From contig JAZGUH010000379.1 of assembly GCA_037893225.1 (NCBI GenBank), positions 811,001 to 875,000 on the forward strand: a stretch of 64,000 nucleotides of DNA, written 5' to 3'. Each line of letters starts with the position of its first letter. Position 1 is the stretch's first letter. The notes beneath the pieces were generated by a model, which had not been told where the DNA came from, did no database searches, and saw only the letters and a list, made by a program, of their open reading frames with translations. This document shows, one piece after another, positions 1 through 11,700 of the stretch. This stretch comes from Hippasteria phrygiana (Eukaryota; Echinodermata; Asteroidea; Valvatida; Goniasteridae). The translations under genes and the position numbers were made by a program.

Positions 1-743
1 AATGTACACACAATCACCGTTCAAACAATGGTTTTTTAATATTTTCTTATGACTCAGATGACTGATTGAATTCAAACTTTCACAGGTTTGTTATTTCACG
101 TATACACAGTGTGTTGAATCACACCAAGTTATAAACTCTGCCTGCAGCAGTTTTGGTCTGCTCTCCCAAAGCTACAATGTCATAAGGCAATAGCTCTTGT
201 ACGTATTCCTGTCATAGAAATCCTCATGGTTGTTCCCTTTAAAATGTTGTCTACCAGCCACTGGCATGACCATTGATTGGTTACTCTGGATATCCTGTTT
301 GTTCAAGCATGGAGCCATGGTTGAAGAAACAGTCAAACAGTCATGACAGTATACACAAAGCACTGCTCACTCCCGGCCCCCGCAGGCTGTTGAAATGTAA
401 GTGGTCCCTTTAAATCTAAATGCCTGCTTGAAATAATGGATTTTTACACGAGTGCGGATTGACAACGAACTGGACCTGCATTGGAAATAAAACTGGAATT
501 AACTTGGAATTAACTTGGTGGTGATGTCAACTACACTGCATGTAGATCATTGGACTGTCACATAAAAATAGAGTAAGTTTGGTTCTTTATCATTATGATA
601 CATTTACTTCTGGTGTCATGAGTTTCTAATGTTTGACACACAGTGACATTCACTTGAGAATCAAACGGTTCACATCAAGCAACCTTTTCAGGCCTAAACC
701 TCTACGTGTGTCCAGTTGTGCAAACATGGTTGAAATTTGAATT
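1..743. other. Non-coding stretch, nothing recognised
   Basis: AT-rich sequence with only short, unconvincing open frames on either strand. I see no splice-bounded exon, known repeat end or RNA gene. It is probably intergenic DNA upstream of the first mobile element. Confidence 0.4.
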
Positions 744-1033
744 ATAACCCCTTGCGTACGGATGACGCAAATATGCGCAAACAAAACAGTGCCACCAGGC
801 CGGATGACGCAAATTGGCCGCCGTTTGTGCAGTTTCAATCCATTGTTGGATTAAACAGTGCCACCAGGCCGGATGACGCCATTGGCCGCTGTTTGTGCAG
901 TTTCAATCTATTGTTGGATTATTGTGTATATGTTACGCTTGACTGCACAAACACATTGTAGCGGTTCGCTTGGCTGCCAGAGCTGCCGCGGCACCCCGAC
1001 GTCTCCCGTAAAATACCGTACTCAAGGGGTTAA
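744..1033. mobile_element. MITE family A copy 1 (ends TTAACCCCTTG / CAAGGGGTTAA)
   Basis: The element starts with a slightly decayed tataaccccttg and ends with caaggggttaa, so the termini are inverted repeats that include TTAA. Inside, a 69-bp unit starting aacagtgccaccaggccgg occurs twice in tandem (about 785-853 and 854-922). Similar copies lie at 1814-2030, 14347-14661 and 17571-17870, and a 3' fragment lies near 8100-8192. TTAA termini suggest piggyBac- or Kolobok-type mobilisation, which is an inference. It encodes nothing. Confidence 0.7.
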
Positions 1034-1287
1034 AGTACTCGTACATGCACAGTATTTTAAAATATTTGTGGCCCCGTTAGTACTGTATGTATGTGTGTTG
1101 GTTTGCACTATGAAATCAGAGTTTAGGAAAATTTGTACAATTCAAAAATGTGCATGTTGCTTAATTAATGGCTAGTACCAGCACACATTAATTTACAGGG
1201 AGCATCAACCATAGAGTTGCCCTTACAAACAAACAAACTTCTAGCAAGTTAGTGTGATACTAAAGCTTTTTGCCTAAACAAGACCCG

Positions 1288-1436
1288 TTAACCCTAACCC
1301 TCCAGGGTATTTTGGCTAGAAACCCTGCCAGACGCATCAGATTGCATACTTTGTCACATTGACTTGTGTGCAGAGTGTAGCAAGGTCAAGCTGTCACCAC
1401 AGATGCATGTGCTGCGTCTGGCAGGGTTAGGGTTAA
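1288..1436. mobile_element. MITE family B copy (TTAACCCTAACCC ends), 149 bp
   Basis: Begins ttaaccctaaccctcc and ends gcagggttagggttaa. The body, including cctgccagacgcatcagattgc, recurs in reverse orientation at 53798-53946. The termini are inverted repeats with TTAA at both edges. The ends by chance resemble the CCCTAA telomere repeat. Confidence 0.75.
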
Positions 1437-1813
1437 ATGTATGAAATATGGAAATCGGAATAAAATCGAAGAAAAAGCAAACGGACTCAACAAAATATAA
1501 CCTCAGAATAGAAAGGAAGTTTATTCAATACTTATAACGATCACAGCCTATCAAAAACGCTCAACACCAACTCTCACAGTTTGTGTGTGTTTCAATCTGT
1601 CATTTAATAGGTTTTGATCTGTACAGCAGCTTGGTCGATTTTGGCCCTGAGAGAACAGGAGGTTAACAGCATATTTACATATTTATACACATGTACTAAG
1701 CGAGAATATGAAGGGAATGGAACAATGAAGTTCTTCTAAATTGCTATGATGTACACTATGGAAACACATGTATAGTTCCTCCGTAAATCTACAACAAAAT
1801 ACATGTTGTATAG

Positions 1814-2030
1814 TTAACCCTTTGCGCATGGGAGACGCCTTATGGCAAAAAAAAAAACAGTGCCACCAGGCTGAATAATGCCATTTGCCGCTATTTGTGC
1901 AGTTTAAATCCATTGTTGGATTATTGTGTCATGCTTGACTGCACAAACACATTGTGGCCGTTTCGCTTGGCTGCCAAAACCGCCGCAACACCCCGACGTG
2001 TCCCGTAAAATACCGTGCTCAAGGGGTTAA
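1814..2030. mobile_element. MITE family A copy 2
   Basis: Begins ttaaccctttgcgcatgg and ends caaggggttaa. It shares the internal motifs cagtgccaccagg, gtttgtgcagtttcaatcc and ttgactgcacaaacacattg with copy 1, but has only one copy of the internal 69-bp unit. Confidence 0.75.
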
Positions 2031-4060
2031 GTCCCTTACACAATAGGCCTCTTCCTGGTCTATAGAGTCTGGCATATCTGGTTAGAATTCCTGTGATTTC
2101 ACAACTGACTGATGACCAATTTCTGTACATGGAAGAACCGTGCGCCTGCTGCTTGGAACTTGCATTTTTTGGTTTCATGATCAATTGTGGACGATTCATT
2201 TGTGTAGGTGGAAACATAATATACCTTTGCTACTTTAACAATTATGCATTCTGGCAGACTTTATAATCGGCGAGTGATTTGGGGGTGTTTCTCAATTCAG
2301 AAGTGTGTAGCCCGCATTTTTTCTTGGTGTGACTTTTTTTTCCATATGTGAGGTACATGTGGCTTATATGCAATTGTACTTAATTAACACCAGTGATTTC
2401 ACAACTTTCATTGTGTGGGAACAATGCTCTTTCAACCTCGGGTAGTATGGATGGGTTAGCTAATGCAGATGCATACTACAATGTACATGCACGTATTGTG
2501 AGTGCAATAATTATTGAATACAATAATACAAATTTTTCTTATAGAGGGTTTTCTACTAGGCGTGCTTAGTACAGGTAACAGTCACTGTTACCTGTACAGA
2601 GCACGCCTAGTAGATTCTGAGGCATCTAAACGTACATGGGGTAGACACTCAGTTACTTTTGTGGGTCTACAAGTCCACATGGTCATAGGCCTGCGCATAT
2701 GTGCAATACGTGTATACATTTTGTATTTTGACTGCTTCATCAGAATTTATATTACAAAAACTCATTGAATGTTAATGAGGACAGTAAGTTCTTTGTTTTA
2801 TGTGCCTTTCAGGAAGTACATGTCAAGAGGAAGTAGTTAGTACGTTAGACCTCCATGGTTAGACTTGAAGCTGGTTATGTAATTCATCCTACGTGTACCT
2901 GTGGATTTACACTTACAATGTATATGTACAATGTATAAATGTCAGTTGTCTATTTTTTAGTGCACTGTTCCAGCAGGAGCAAGTGAACTGCTTGTAAACA
3001 GGTCTGCATTCACTCATGTAGTAAAATGTGAATCACATTAATTGATGATTGGAAATGGAAGTCAGTATAATCCGCCGACTAAAACGTACAGCTGTGTTGC
3101 GGTATTGTTTTGGCTTTTTTTTAGCATCAAGCGCTTTCTTTCCATACACTTCATGCTCACATACATGTAGTCGTGTTTCCTAATATAGCACAACCCAATA
3201 GACTAAGCACGTATTTTTACGTCCGAGGACCGATTTTAACAAAAGACCGACTCGCGAGGACAAGAAAGATTCCTTTGTATTTTCTTGTTCCTCTTGTCCT
3301 CGAACGTACAGTACATGTACACTCTGCCAGTGATAGACAATTAGCAAAATACATGCACGCCTTGAAGGTAAGAATACTTGCAATGCGTCTTTCCTTGCCA
3401 TTCCTTGTTCCATTCCAAGCTAGAGCGACTCTTCAAATTCACAATGAAGGGGAAATGACCCTGCGTTGAACTTGATTTTGTTCCGACTGACTTCCCATTT
3501 CAAAAAATTGACACTACACTAAGCTCAGCGTGATTCATGTAATAGGGGCTGGCTCATGAATGCATGTCACAAGTTTTGGCAGACTTGAGATTAGTCCAAG
3601 AAGTCAGACGGACGGAAATTCATATGTTCATGTATTTTGCGTGTTTGGTTGTGTCATTTAAGAAGTTGGGTACATAAAGTGTGACATTTTGCCAAAAAGG
3701 GCAATATTTAAACCCTAACAAATACATTTTCTACCTTTATCAGTTTTCCCTGCTCTGGATAAGTTGTTCATGCACACTTGCAATTAGTAGTTGCACTAAT
3801 CCAATAAAGGATTCGTTGGATGTTTTTTCACACTCAATGAAGATATATAGTAAAAATGTGTGTGTGACATTCCTCCAAATTTGGTGTCCTGTACATGTGA
3901 AACCAGTACATGTACCTTAAAATGTCATTATATTCTCTCTGCTTTTATTAATTTGTCTAATTGTTACTAATTTTATAAACTTATACATGTGTGTAAGTAC
4001 ATGTCTTATTAGGATATGAAACTTGCGATTCTTCTAAGAAAGCTGGTAGATATAGGCCTA
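2031..4060. other. Intergenic stretch with one hairpin
   Basis: No coding exon or RNA gene is recognised. The only structured item is the inverted repeat at 2553-2613, listed separately. Around 3890-3920 a short sequence (ggtgtcctgtacatgtgaaacc) resembles a motif repeated inside the element that starts at 4061. Confidence 0.35.
2553..2613. repeat. Hairpin-forming inverted repeat, about 30-bp arms
   Basis: The left arm ctactaggcgtgcttag...caggtaacag pairs almost perfectly with the right arm ctgttacctgtacagagc...cctagtag, leaving almost no loop. It could be a small fold-back element or a structured RNA precursor. The sequence alone does not decide. Confidence 0.7.
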
Positions 4061-4696
4061 TGGGTCATTCTGTGAATGAAAAAAAATGGTGTCCGTGTTA
4101 CATGTGAAACCGTAAAACACATTTTCTGACATTTTTCCATTGATTTGCCTTGAACATGTCTGCATTTTATGAACTAGTTAAGGATATATATCTCTAATGG
4201 AAAGATATGAAAATCAGACCTCTTCAGTAGATATGAGGCATAAAATATGTTTTTTTGTGGATTTCACATGTAACATAACACCGGTGTCCATGTTACATGT
4301 AAAACCCATAGCTTATTTGTACCATATCACTGTAAATTTCAATTGCAAACGTCTGACTTCCATTTGTTCAATATTGCTGTCTGTAAGTACACAGAATGTG
4401 GTTTAGTAAAGAAAGTGTGGAAGAAAGTTCTTAAGATATGGCAAAAGTAAGGTACTGGTTTCACATGTAACAGGGATCACACCAAAAGACTTGGTGTCCT
4501 GTTACGGTGTGATCGTTTATCCTTATCGTGTATGAAGAAAATACATTTGATTTGTAAAATTCATGTTGTGAATTGGTTATTAGTGCTGTTTGGACACACA
4601 ATCTGTTTTGGGTATATGAATAACTGTGAATGTGAAGAAATCCTCAACATATCACAACTTGTGTGAAAAAGTGTACCAACTTCATGGAATGACCCA
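4061..4696. mobile_element. 636-bp MITE with TGGGTCATTC ends and TA flanks
   Basis: The left end tgggtcattctgtgaa and right end ttcatggaatgaccca are inverted repeats, with TA immediately outside each. The interior carries several variants of ggtgtcc(g/a)tgttacatgt(g/a)aaacc in both orientations (about 4089, 4281 and 4460-4515). The TA flank would fit a Tc1/mariner-like target duplication, but the superfamily is a guess. Confidence 0.65.
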
Positions 4697-5660
4697 TATA
4701 TAAGTGATATTCCACATGTGTTTGAAATGAATTAGAGATGAAAACTTTACAAAAACTTGAGGCATACATGTTCTCGGGTTATGGTACACATACAGTACGT
4801 TTCGCCTGAAACTTCCTCATTTAATGTTAGCAGTGCTAGCAATAAATACAGGATAAGTGTGATAAAATACAAGTGTGTTCTTTTTCACATCATTTTTTAC
4901 ATGTTTTGATCATTATGGGTTGCCAATGAAAATGTGGATTGGATTTTCAGCTTTCCTACTGGTCTGGGTTTACAATGCTATATCATGCCTTGCATGTAAC
5001 ACAAAGTTGTATACTGCATACAAAAAATATACATGTACATGTACCGATGTCTGTTTCCACAGTTTTAAGAGATAACTTTTGTTGGGTCACTGTTTTCAAG
5101 GTTTTCATTTAAATGCACTTTGGAAAGTCAGTGTATGTATATGTGTTTTGTCCCGAGACTACTGACAAATTTGAAGGGCAAAACCCAATATTTAATAACA
5201 TCACCCCGACGAGGCAAATTCCATCTTATGAATCGATGACATATTTGTGTTTTGTCCAGAGACTGTAGTTGATTTATGAGCTTGCTGTGAATTGTCCATT
5301 GAAAAGTAAGTTTTGGATTGTAGGGGAATTCCCAGATTGGTAATGCAAACAGGGTGCGGCGTGTACCCCATGTACTGGAATGGGCCAGTCACACCATGGT
5401 AAAACATGGCTGATGTACACGTATACTGTACATATACAGTGTATGTAGGCAAGTCCTGTTGGCAGTACTCTACATGAGTAATGTGATAGATGCTGTTAAA
5501 AAAGGAAGCTGGCGGTGACACTAAACATTTTGTTTATTTCGTCGTAAGTTTTCAACATTTCTAGACTAACTTCGATGTCATGTGTTGTTGATTTTTTTTT
5601 AAACTGAAATCTTACAAAATTCACAAGTTTGTATTTTGTAATCATCTGTCTTTTCTCCAG

Positions 5661-5744
5661 TGTAACCCATGAAGTAGTCGGTGAGCGTTTCCCTCATGAC
5701 CCCGTCCATCTTGCCCCTGCTTGCAACCTCCCCCCATCTCATCA
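5661..5744 (+). promoter_or_regulatory. Probable SH3BP2 5' leader with upstream ORFs
   Basis: A good acceptor (ttttctccag) ends at 5660, so this is probably the untranslated start of the first coding exon, with an earlier 5'UTR exon not located. Two upstream ATGs precede the main start. One opens a two-codon ORF (ATG AAG TAG, 5669). The other, at 5696, opens a 25-codon ORF in a different frame that ends with TGA at 5771-5773, overlapping the main ORF. This arrangement would be expected to reduce initiation at 5745. Confidence 0.45.
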
Positions 5745-8700
5745 ATGGAATCTCACTGGCAGCGTCCTCGTGAGTCAGGACCCGATGGTAACTCGCTAAG
5801 GTCCGTCCTGTCCTCCTCCAGCCTGCCCATCATGGATGAAGACAATAACTACTTGCAAACACTACCCCAACAGCATCTGGAAAATATCAGTGAGTATTGG
5901 AAAAATACGATTTAAAGTTGGTTCTTAAAAACTTGAGTCTCAGTTTTCAGTGTCAAGACCAAGTGCAAGCCGTGTTTCTCGAGTCACAAAAGGGCGAGTG
6001 TGAGTCATGAGTTATATACTCAAATCAAGAAAACCTGTACACTGTGCTTAGCAGAATTTTCAGCAGCATCATAGAGAAAAGCATGTAATAATCACCTTTC
6101 ATTGGGATGAGGATTTTTAGCTAGTACCAAAAATATGAAGTACAATGAAATGGATAATAGGCGGATTCTTTATTATCAGACTAAATGTTGAATAGTAGGC
6201 AGTTTGTAGATGAGTGCGAGTCACGGATCCAAACTCCAATAAGCATCTAAGAGGTTGAGTCCGAGTACATCCGCACATTCCCTAATTAAATCTAATCATT
6301 GTTCATTGTCCTAATGAGAATTATATTCTGTATAAATACATGTAGCCGATGCCCTCTCAAATTTTGACACCAATTTGAAAGTGACTCCCTCCCCCACAAA
6401 ATAGACCTTTGGTTCGGATTCCCATTCTCAATTCTACTCTCTGCTCCGATTGGCAGGTGTGTCGGACATCCTCAACAGAGACTGTGAACACAATGGTTTC
6501 CTTTACAAACGAGCTCAGGAGAAGGTGACTGACCAAATCACAGAATTCATTAGTCCGGCAATCTTGTCAAAATGGCAGCTACGCTACGTCATCCTGTACC
6601 ATGAATACATACTGTATTACAAGAATGAAAAGTGCAGCAAACCCAAGGGTGTGTTTTCACTCAGGGGATACAACAGGTGAGCAGATTTGGATTTAAAAAT
6701 CGTGGATTTTTACAAATGTTATGAAAGGAACACATTGCTGTAGAGGTGACAAAGGCATTTGTCGTAAAATTACTGGTAACTTTTTTGTAGCTCAATTGGG
6801 ATGTGTGTTTAGGCTTCCTGTTTACATGGAAATGACGAAATATGTTTGAGGGATATTTAGAGGGAAATCCGATTGATCTTATTTCAACATGTTCAAGTAT
6901 TTTTTTCTTGGAAACGTGTGCCGCGAGTTCAAATTTCAGCCATCGGACAGCATTGTTGTTGTAATTATAATTTACTCGTACTCGTACTCGTACTCGTCAA
7001 AGAATATTTGATCACAATAATGGATGACGTGGTTTGATTTATTTTCAATAGGATCTTGATAGATTTGAGATCTTTACAATGAATTGCTAATGATGGAATG
7101 ATATTAGTGGAGCATTCCTTGAATGAGTTTGTCGGTGACAGGGAAACGTGAGTCACACAGTTGAAGCTCAGTGAATCCCACATCTGGGTAATTATTTACC
7201 CATAATTGATCAAGTCCTACAAGTCTTAAACATGCTTTCTTATCTAAAAAAGAATCCATGTTCCATCATTCTAGATGAGTCACTCATTGTTCAGTTGCAT
7301 ACAGCCTTTTTGTAAGATGTTGACAGGTTTGAGTTAGTCTTTTACAAGCTTTTTGAAGAAAAAAATAGTGAAAACAGGATCCAGACAAGTTTTTTGTTTA
7401 AATTTTGTTTTGCCAGACATTTAGAAACAGCTTGACAGAATTTTGGAATGCAGTTTATTAGCAATGTTGGGTGTTACATATATATGTGACACTAATGCAC
7501 GATGGCTTAAATAAAAACCAAAATGTACAATTTTCTTGTAATTTTAACTTTTTTTTAAGGATAGTTTGCACAAGTCATTTTTTAGCGTATGCGTAAAATT
7601 GTAACTCATAAGTTTTCTTTCAACACAAAAACCAAATTAAAAATGCTTAATTTTGTGTTTTAAAGATGCAGTCCAATCAACTGTAAAAACATTTTATGAC
7701 ACCAACAAAAGTTAACCATGGATTAGACAAAAGCCCAAGTTTGTTTTGAACAACGTTTATTATGAACACACAATTGACTTGAGCCTGTTTCACATGGCCA
7801 TTAGAAACACGGGTCCCGTGCGATGAAAACACATTAACCCTAACAGCCCAAGCCTTTTTAGTAGAATCCTTCCCTAACCACACAAACTCCAACACTGTGT
7901 AGTAAACCAATGGCACATTCTTTGTACAAAATCAGGGCATCAAGTCCCGTGCAAAGTGATGGTGCAAGGCTCTACAGTACCCAATCACACCAAATTCAAC
8001 ACAATGGAGTGTTTGATTTTGGCAGGTTATAGGGATGGTTAGGGTTAATGTCAGGAACGCACGGATTCCGTGCCATGTGAAAGTGTATCCCTGTCACCAA
8101 TTCGCAGGGCCTCATGTGTCTGTTTCGCTTGGCTGCACAAGCCGGCATGGCACCCCGGCGCCCCATTATAACACCTGTTCTCAAGGGGTTAACATGGCTT
8201 TTGTAAACGGTGATTGTTTGGTTTTTTTTAAAGGGGGAAAAAGCTGCTATTTTACAGAATTTGTTTACAGTGCGGGAAAATCACTGGTACCCTATAAATT
8301 TCATCGTTCATAGAATATCGCAGTACCAGTGATACACGTGTATCACTCTTGACCCACGCATGCAAACACTGCAAAACGAGGGACGTTCGCTACCGGACTG
8401 TGTTGTATCTCGTGAAAGATACTTCGGCGTCAGACACCCGGCGCCAATCATCGCAGATGTGTGTTTCCAACGCTTGTGTGAAACGGGCTAATAAGGTTGT
8501 GCTGGTTGTTTTTCCAGCCGGGATTCCCTTGTGGCCCAAACCAAATTTGTATCTGGGGGATACAGCGATCTAAAACTTCCTGGCAGTAAATTGAGTTGTC
8601 GGAGTTTATGTGACCGGTGACTAGCACTGACTGGTCTGCCAATGATACTGAGTTGCATGTCAAATACGACCACCACGCTATGAACTGTTCAATACAGTTT

Positions 8701-11700
8701 ACATTATGCAAGTTTCTTTCAACTGGCACACTTAATTCATGATGTTTCTTTTTTTTTATGAATTATCATCAAGAAGTTTATACAATTTGGGATTATTATG
8801 TAGATATTTGTGTGTGGGATGGGAAAATAAATTCAAACTATTATAGGCCCAAGTACATGTATTTCGCCTTATTTTTAGAAGATTGAATATTCACTCCAAA
8901 AAATATTTCTTTTTTTACAAATCCAAAAGAGTAAAAAAAAGTATAAAAAAATGTGAAACTCTTTTAGAATGTTTTTTTGCAAATTTTTCAAAAAACAAAT
9001 TTTTTTTCCCCACCTATTTTAACGGGCTAATCTTTATTTGTAGAATGAAAAGGTTTTGGATTGTGTATTCAAATACAAAATGTCTTGGGGGGGCGGGACA
9101 ACAGGAGTTGTTTGTACAACATTACTTTTTTTCTGATGTTTTTTTCTTTCACTGTTTATTTTCCTGTAGCCGACTCATCTATCGTGATAGAATCGTGTGA
9201 ACGCAGAGTGTGAAATGTCCAAATACGCGGAATGTGCAAAATACGAGACTTAAATTCCATAGGGTCGTCTAAGGGGTGTAATTAACTCGCAAACAGCAAT
9301 ATGTTATTTGACTGAATCACTTTGCATAGTGGATCAGAAATTCCTATCTTGAATTTGCTCATATTCATCATGTGTACATGTACATTTCATTTGTGCAAAG
9401 TTGGGTATTGTCTGAGACATTTAGGGTGGTAATGAAATTATGACCACACCCATGGATGCAATTGATTTAATTTGTAATTGACGGGAATGAGGGCGGAACC
9501 TCAAACCACAACAACACGTACAGGTATATGTAGCAGCAGTCAGCAGCTGGTGATCGTGCATTCCGATTGTTCAAAACATGCTCATAGAAGTAACAGCCTG
9601 TGGTCGTCTAAGATATGTGCAGACATCCTTGCCAATGTGCTTCAAAAGAACAAATATGTTTAGAGATGTTCAATCAAAACCGTTTAAAAAAATGTAAACT
9701 TGAAAACCAAAAAATTATAACTGACAATATAAGATCACCGTACACATGTTTTATCACAGATATGTCCATGTAGATGGGAAAGTTAAATGATACACAGGAA
9801 TTACATGTACATGTATCTAAACTATTAAATAAGGAATAATTTTAAAAGACTTTTGAATTTATTTACAACAGGAACACTTTCTATAAAATTGCTCTAATCA
9901 TATTTTTTGAATTACTGAATTAAATTCCTCTGTTTTTATTGGGAAATTTTCCTCCCATTATGTGTATGTGCTCTATAACGGTATTAAACTTGAATTCAGA
10001 TGGATAACAAGGTTTTGGAAGCTGCTTTTAGTTGGAATTCCTGAAAAGGTATCACATCTTGCAATCACGTCACACTGAACACTTATGATGGAGATTTGGT
10101 TCAGAATCAATCCACTTGAAGCTGGATCATTCTATAAATGTGGGGTCCAATTTTGCTGTCCCTGTTACATGGTGACATGTATAAGATTTTTAAGGTAGTT
10201 CTCTCGTTCTAATGAATGAATTTCTATACTTACACCCTGTGTATTTCACTCGGCCATAAAACAACTCTTCAAAAGGGACGACTGCATTCCGAGTACAATC
10301 AGTATTCTCGGGGGAGGCAAGACCTTCATTGAAACAGTCCCCTCCGGCAGTCAGACGAGTCTTAATTAGATTAAAGATGCAGGTTCATCCTTAAGTTCAA
10401 AATGAAGTCATCCTGTTGGTAATGAATTCCTGTTGGTTTACGCAAGTTGTAAGTTTGCTCCGCCCAAAACCCTCACCATAGAACGTAGCCAAGAAAGCAA
10501 AAGCACTTAAAGCCTGCAATTAGAATGCTTTGCCAGGGGCAATAAATATGACAAGAATGTCATGGCATATGATGGCTTGTTTGTTCCTTAATGCCAACAA
10601 ACAGTACTGTACTACATGTACGCCCACTTTTTGCAAAATCATTTGAACGAAGTATCTAAACCAGCTTAAGTTGAAATAGGCCATATTTTGAAGCAAATCA
10701 GGGTGCTGTAATGATTTTTTTTTTGGGGGGGGGGTGTGGGAGGGGGTACACAAACCAAAGTGAATCCGAATTATGCTAACTTTTGATTCTTTTAATTCCA
10801 AAATTACATTTTTACAATCTGTAATTTTTCATTTGAAGTAAGGATGCTGTTTAAAAATGTATTCAATAATTGTGAAATGATGGCTTTGTTGTAGTGCTCT
10901 CGTTCGCTCAAAAATTTACATCAAATGCAAAAAAGAGACAAATCGACGGATGACTACATGATGTTGGAACTATACTTTCATCATCGACCATTCAACAAAA
11001 TTACTGTCATCTGTCATCTTTTTTCAGAGTTGTCCGAGCTGAAGACATGACCTCAGCCAATCAGCAGTGGGCATTCAAGGTAATCGGTCTACGATCCGAG
11101 GACAGGACGTGGTACTTTGGGGCTGCCTCTGAACGAGAGATGAGGGTAAGGGTGTTTCCCCTAATATCCAGCCCTCTGTTTGTCAACCGTCACAAGGATT
11201 TATATTAAATAACACATGAATATCATTGCTTGATCTTCTTTGTCGTTTAACAAAAGTTGTTGAGTAATCATCACTAAAAAATGTCTTTCAGTGAAAGAAA
11301 GTTCTGGATTATCTAGTAGATTTTACATGCAGTTTTGATGCATTCTGTCAGTGTTGTACATAAACCTTTTGAAAATGCACAAATTATGAAAATGACCACA
11401 TTTCAGAGACCATTTTTTGTTGTTAAAGTTCCCTTGTTAAATAGCCATCTTCAGAAGCTACAGTAATTCAGAATATTGACATTATTGAAAACATTTTCCT
11501 TCATTTGTTGTCTGTTGCAGCTATGGATGGCATTTTTCAAAGTGACGATGGAGAAAGCTATTCACGGCAAGGCCAGAGACAAGTAAGTCGTAAACCGAGT
11601 ATCGACATTGGTACTTTTCATATCGTTCATCTTCAGTTTCCCAGATTCCAAACCCGATACATGTAGCTCAGCCTCTGTGTGGAGTGGTTGTTGCTTTCAT

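Noticed and set aside
1288..1436. Interstitial telomeric sequence
   Set aside because: Only one or two CCCTAA units are present at each end, and they are the termini of a repeated mobile element rather than a telomeric array.
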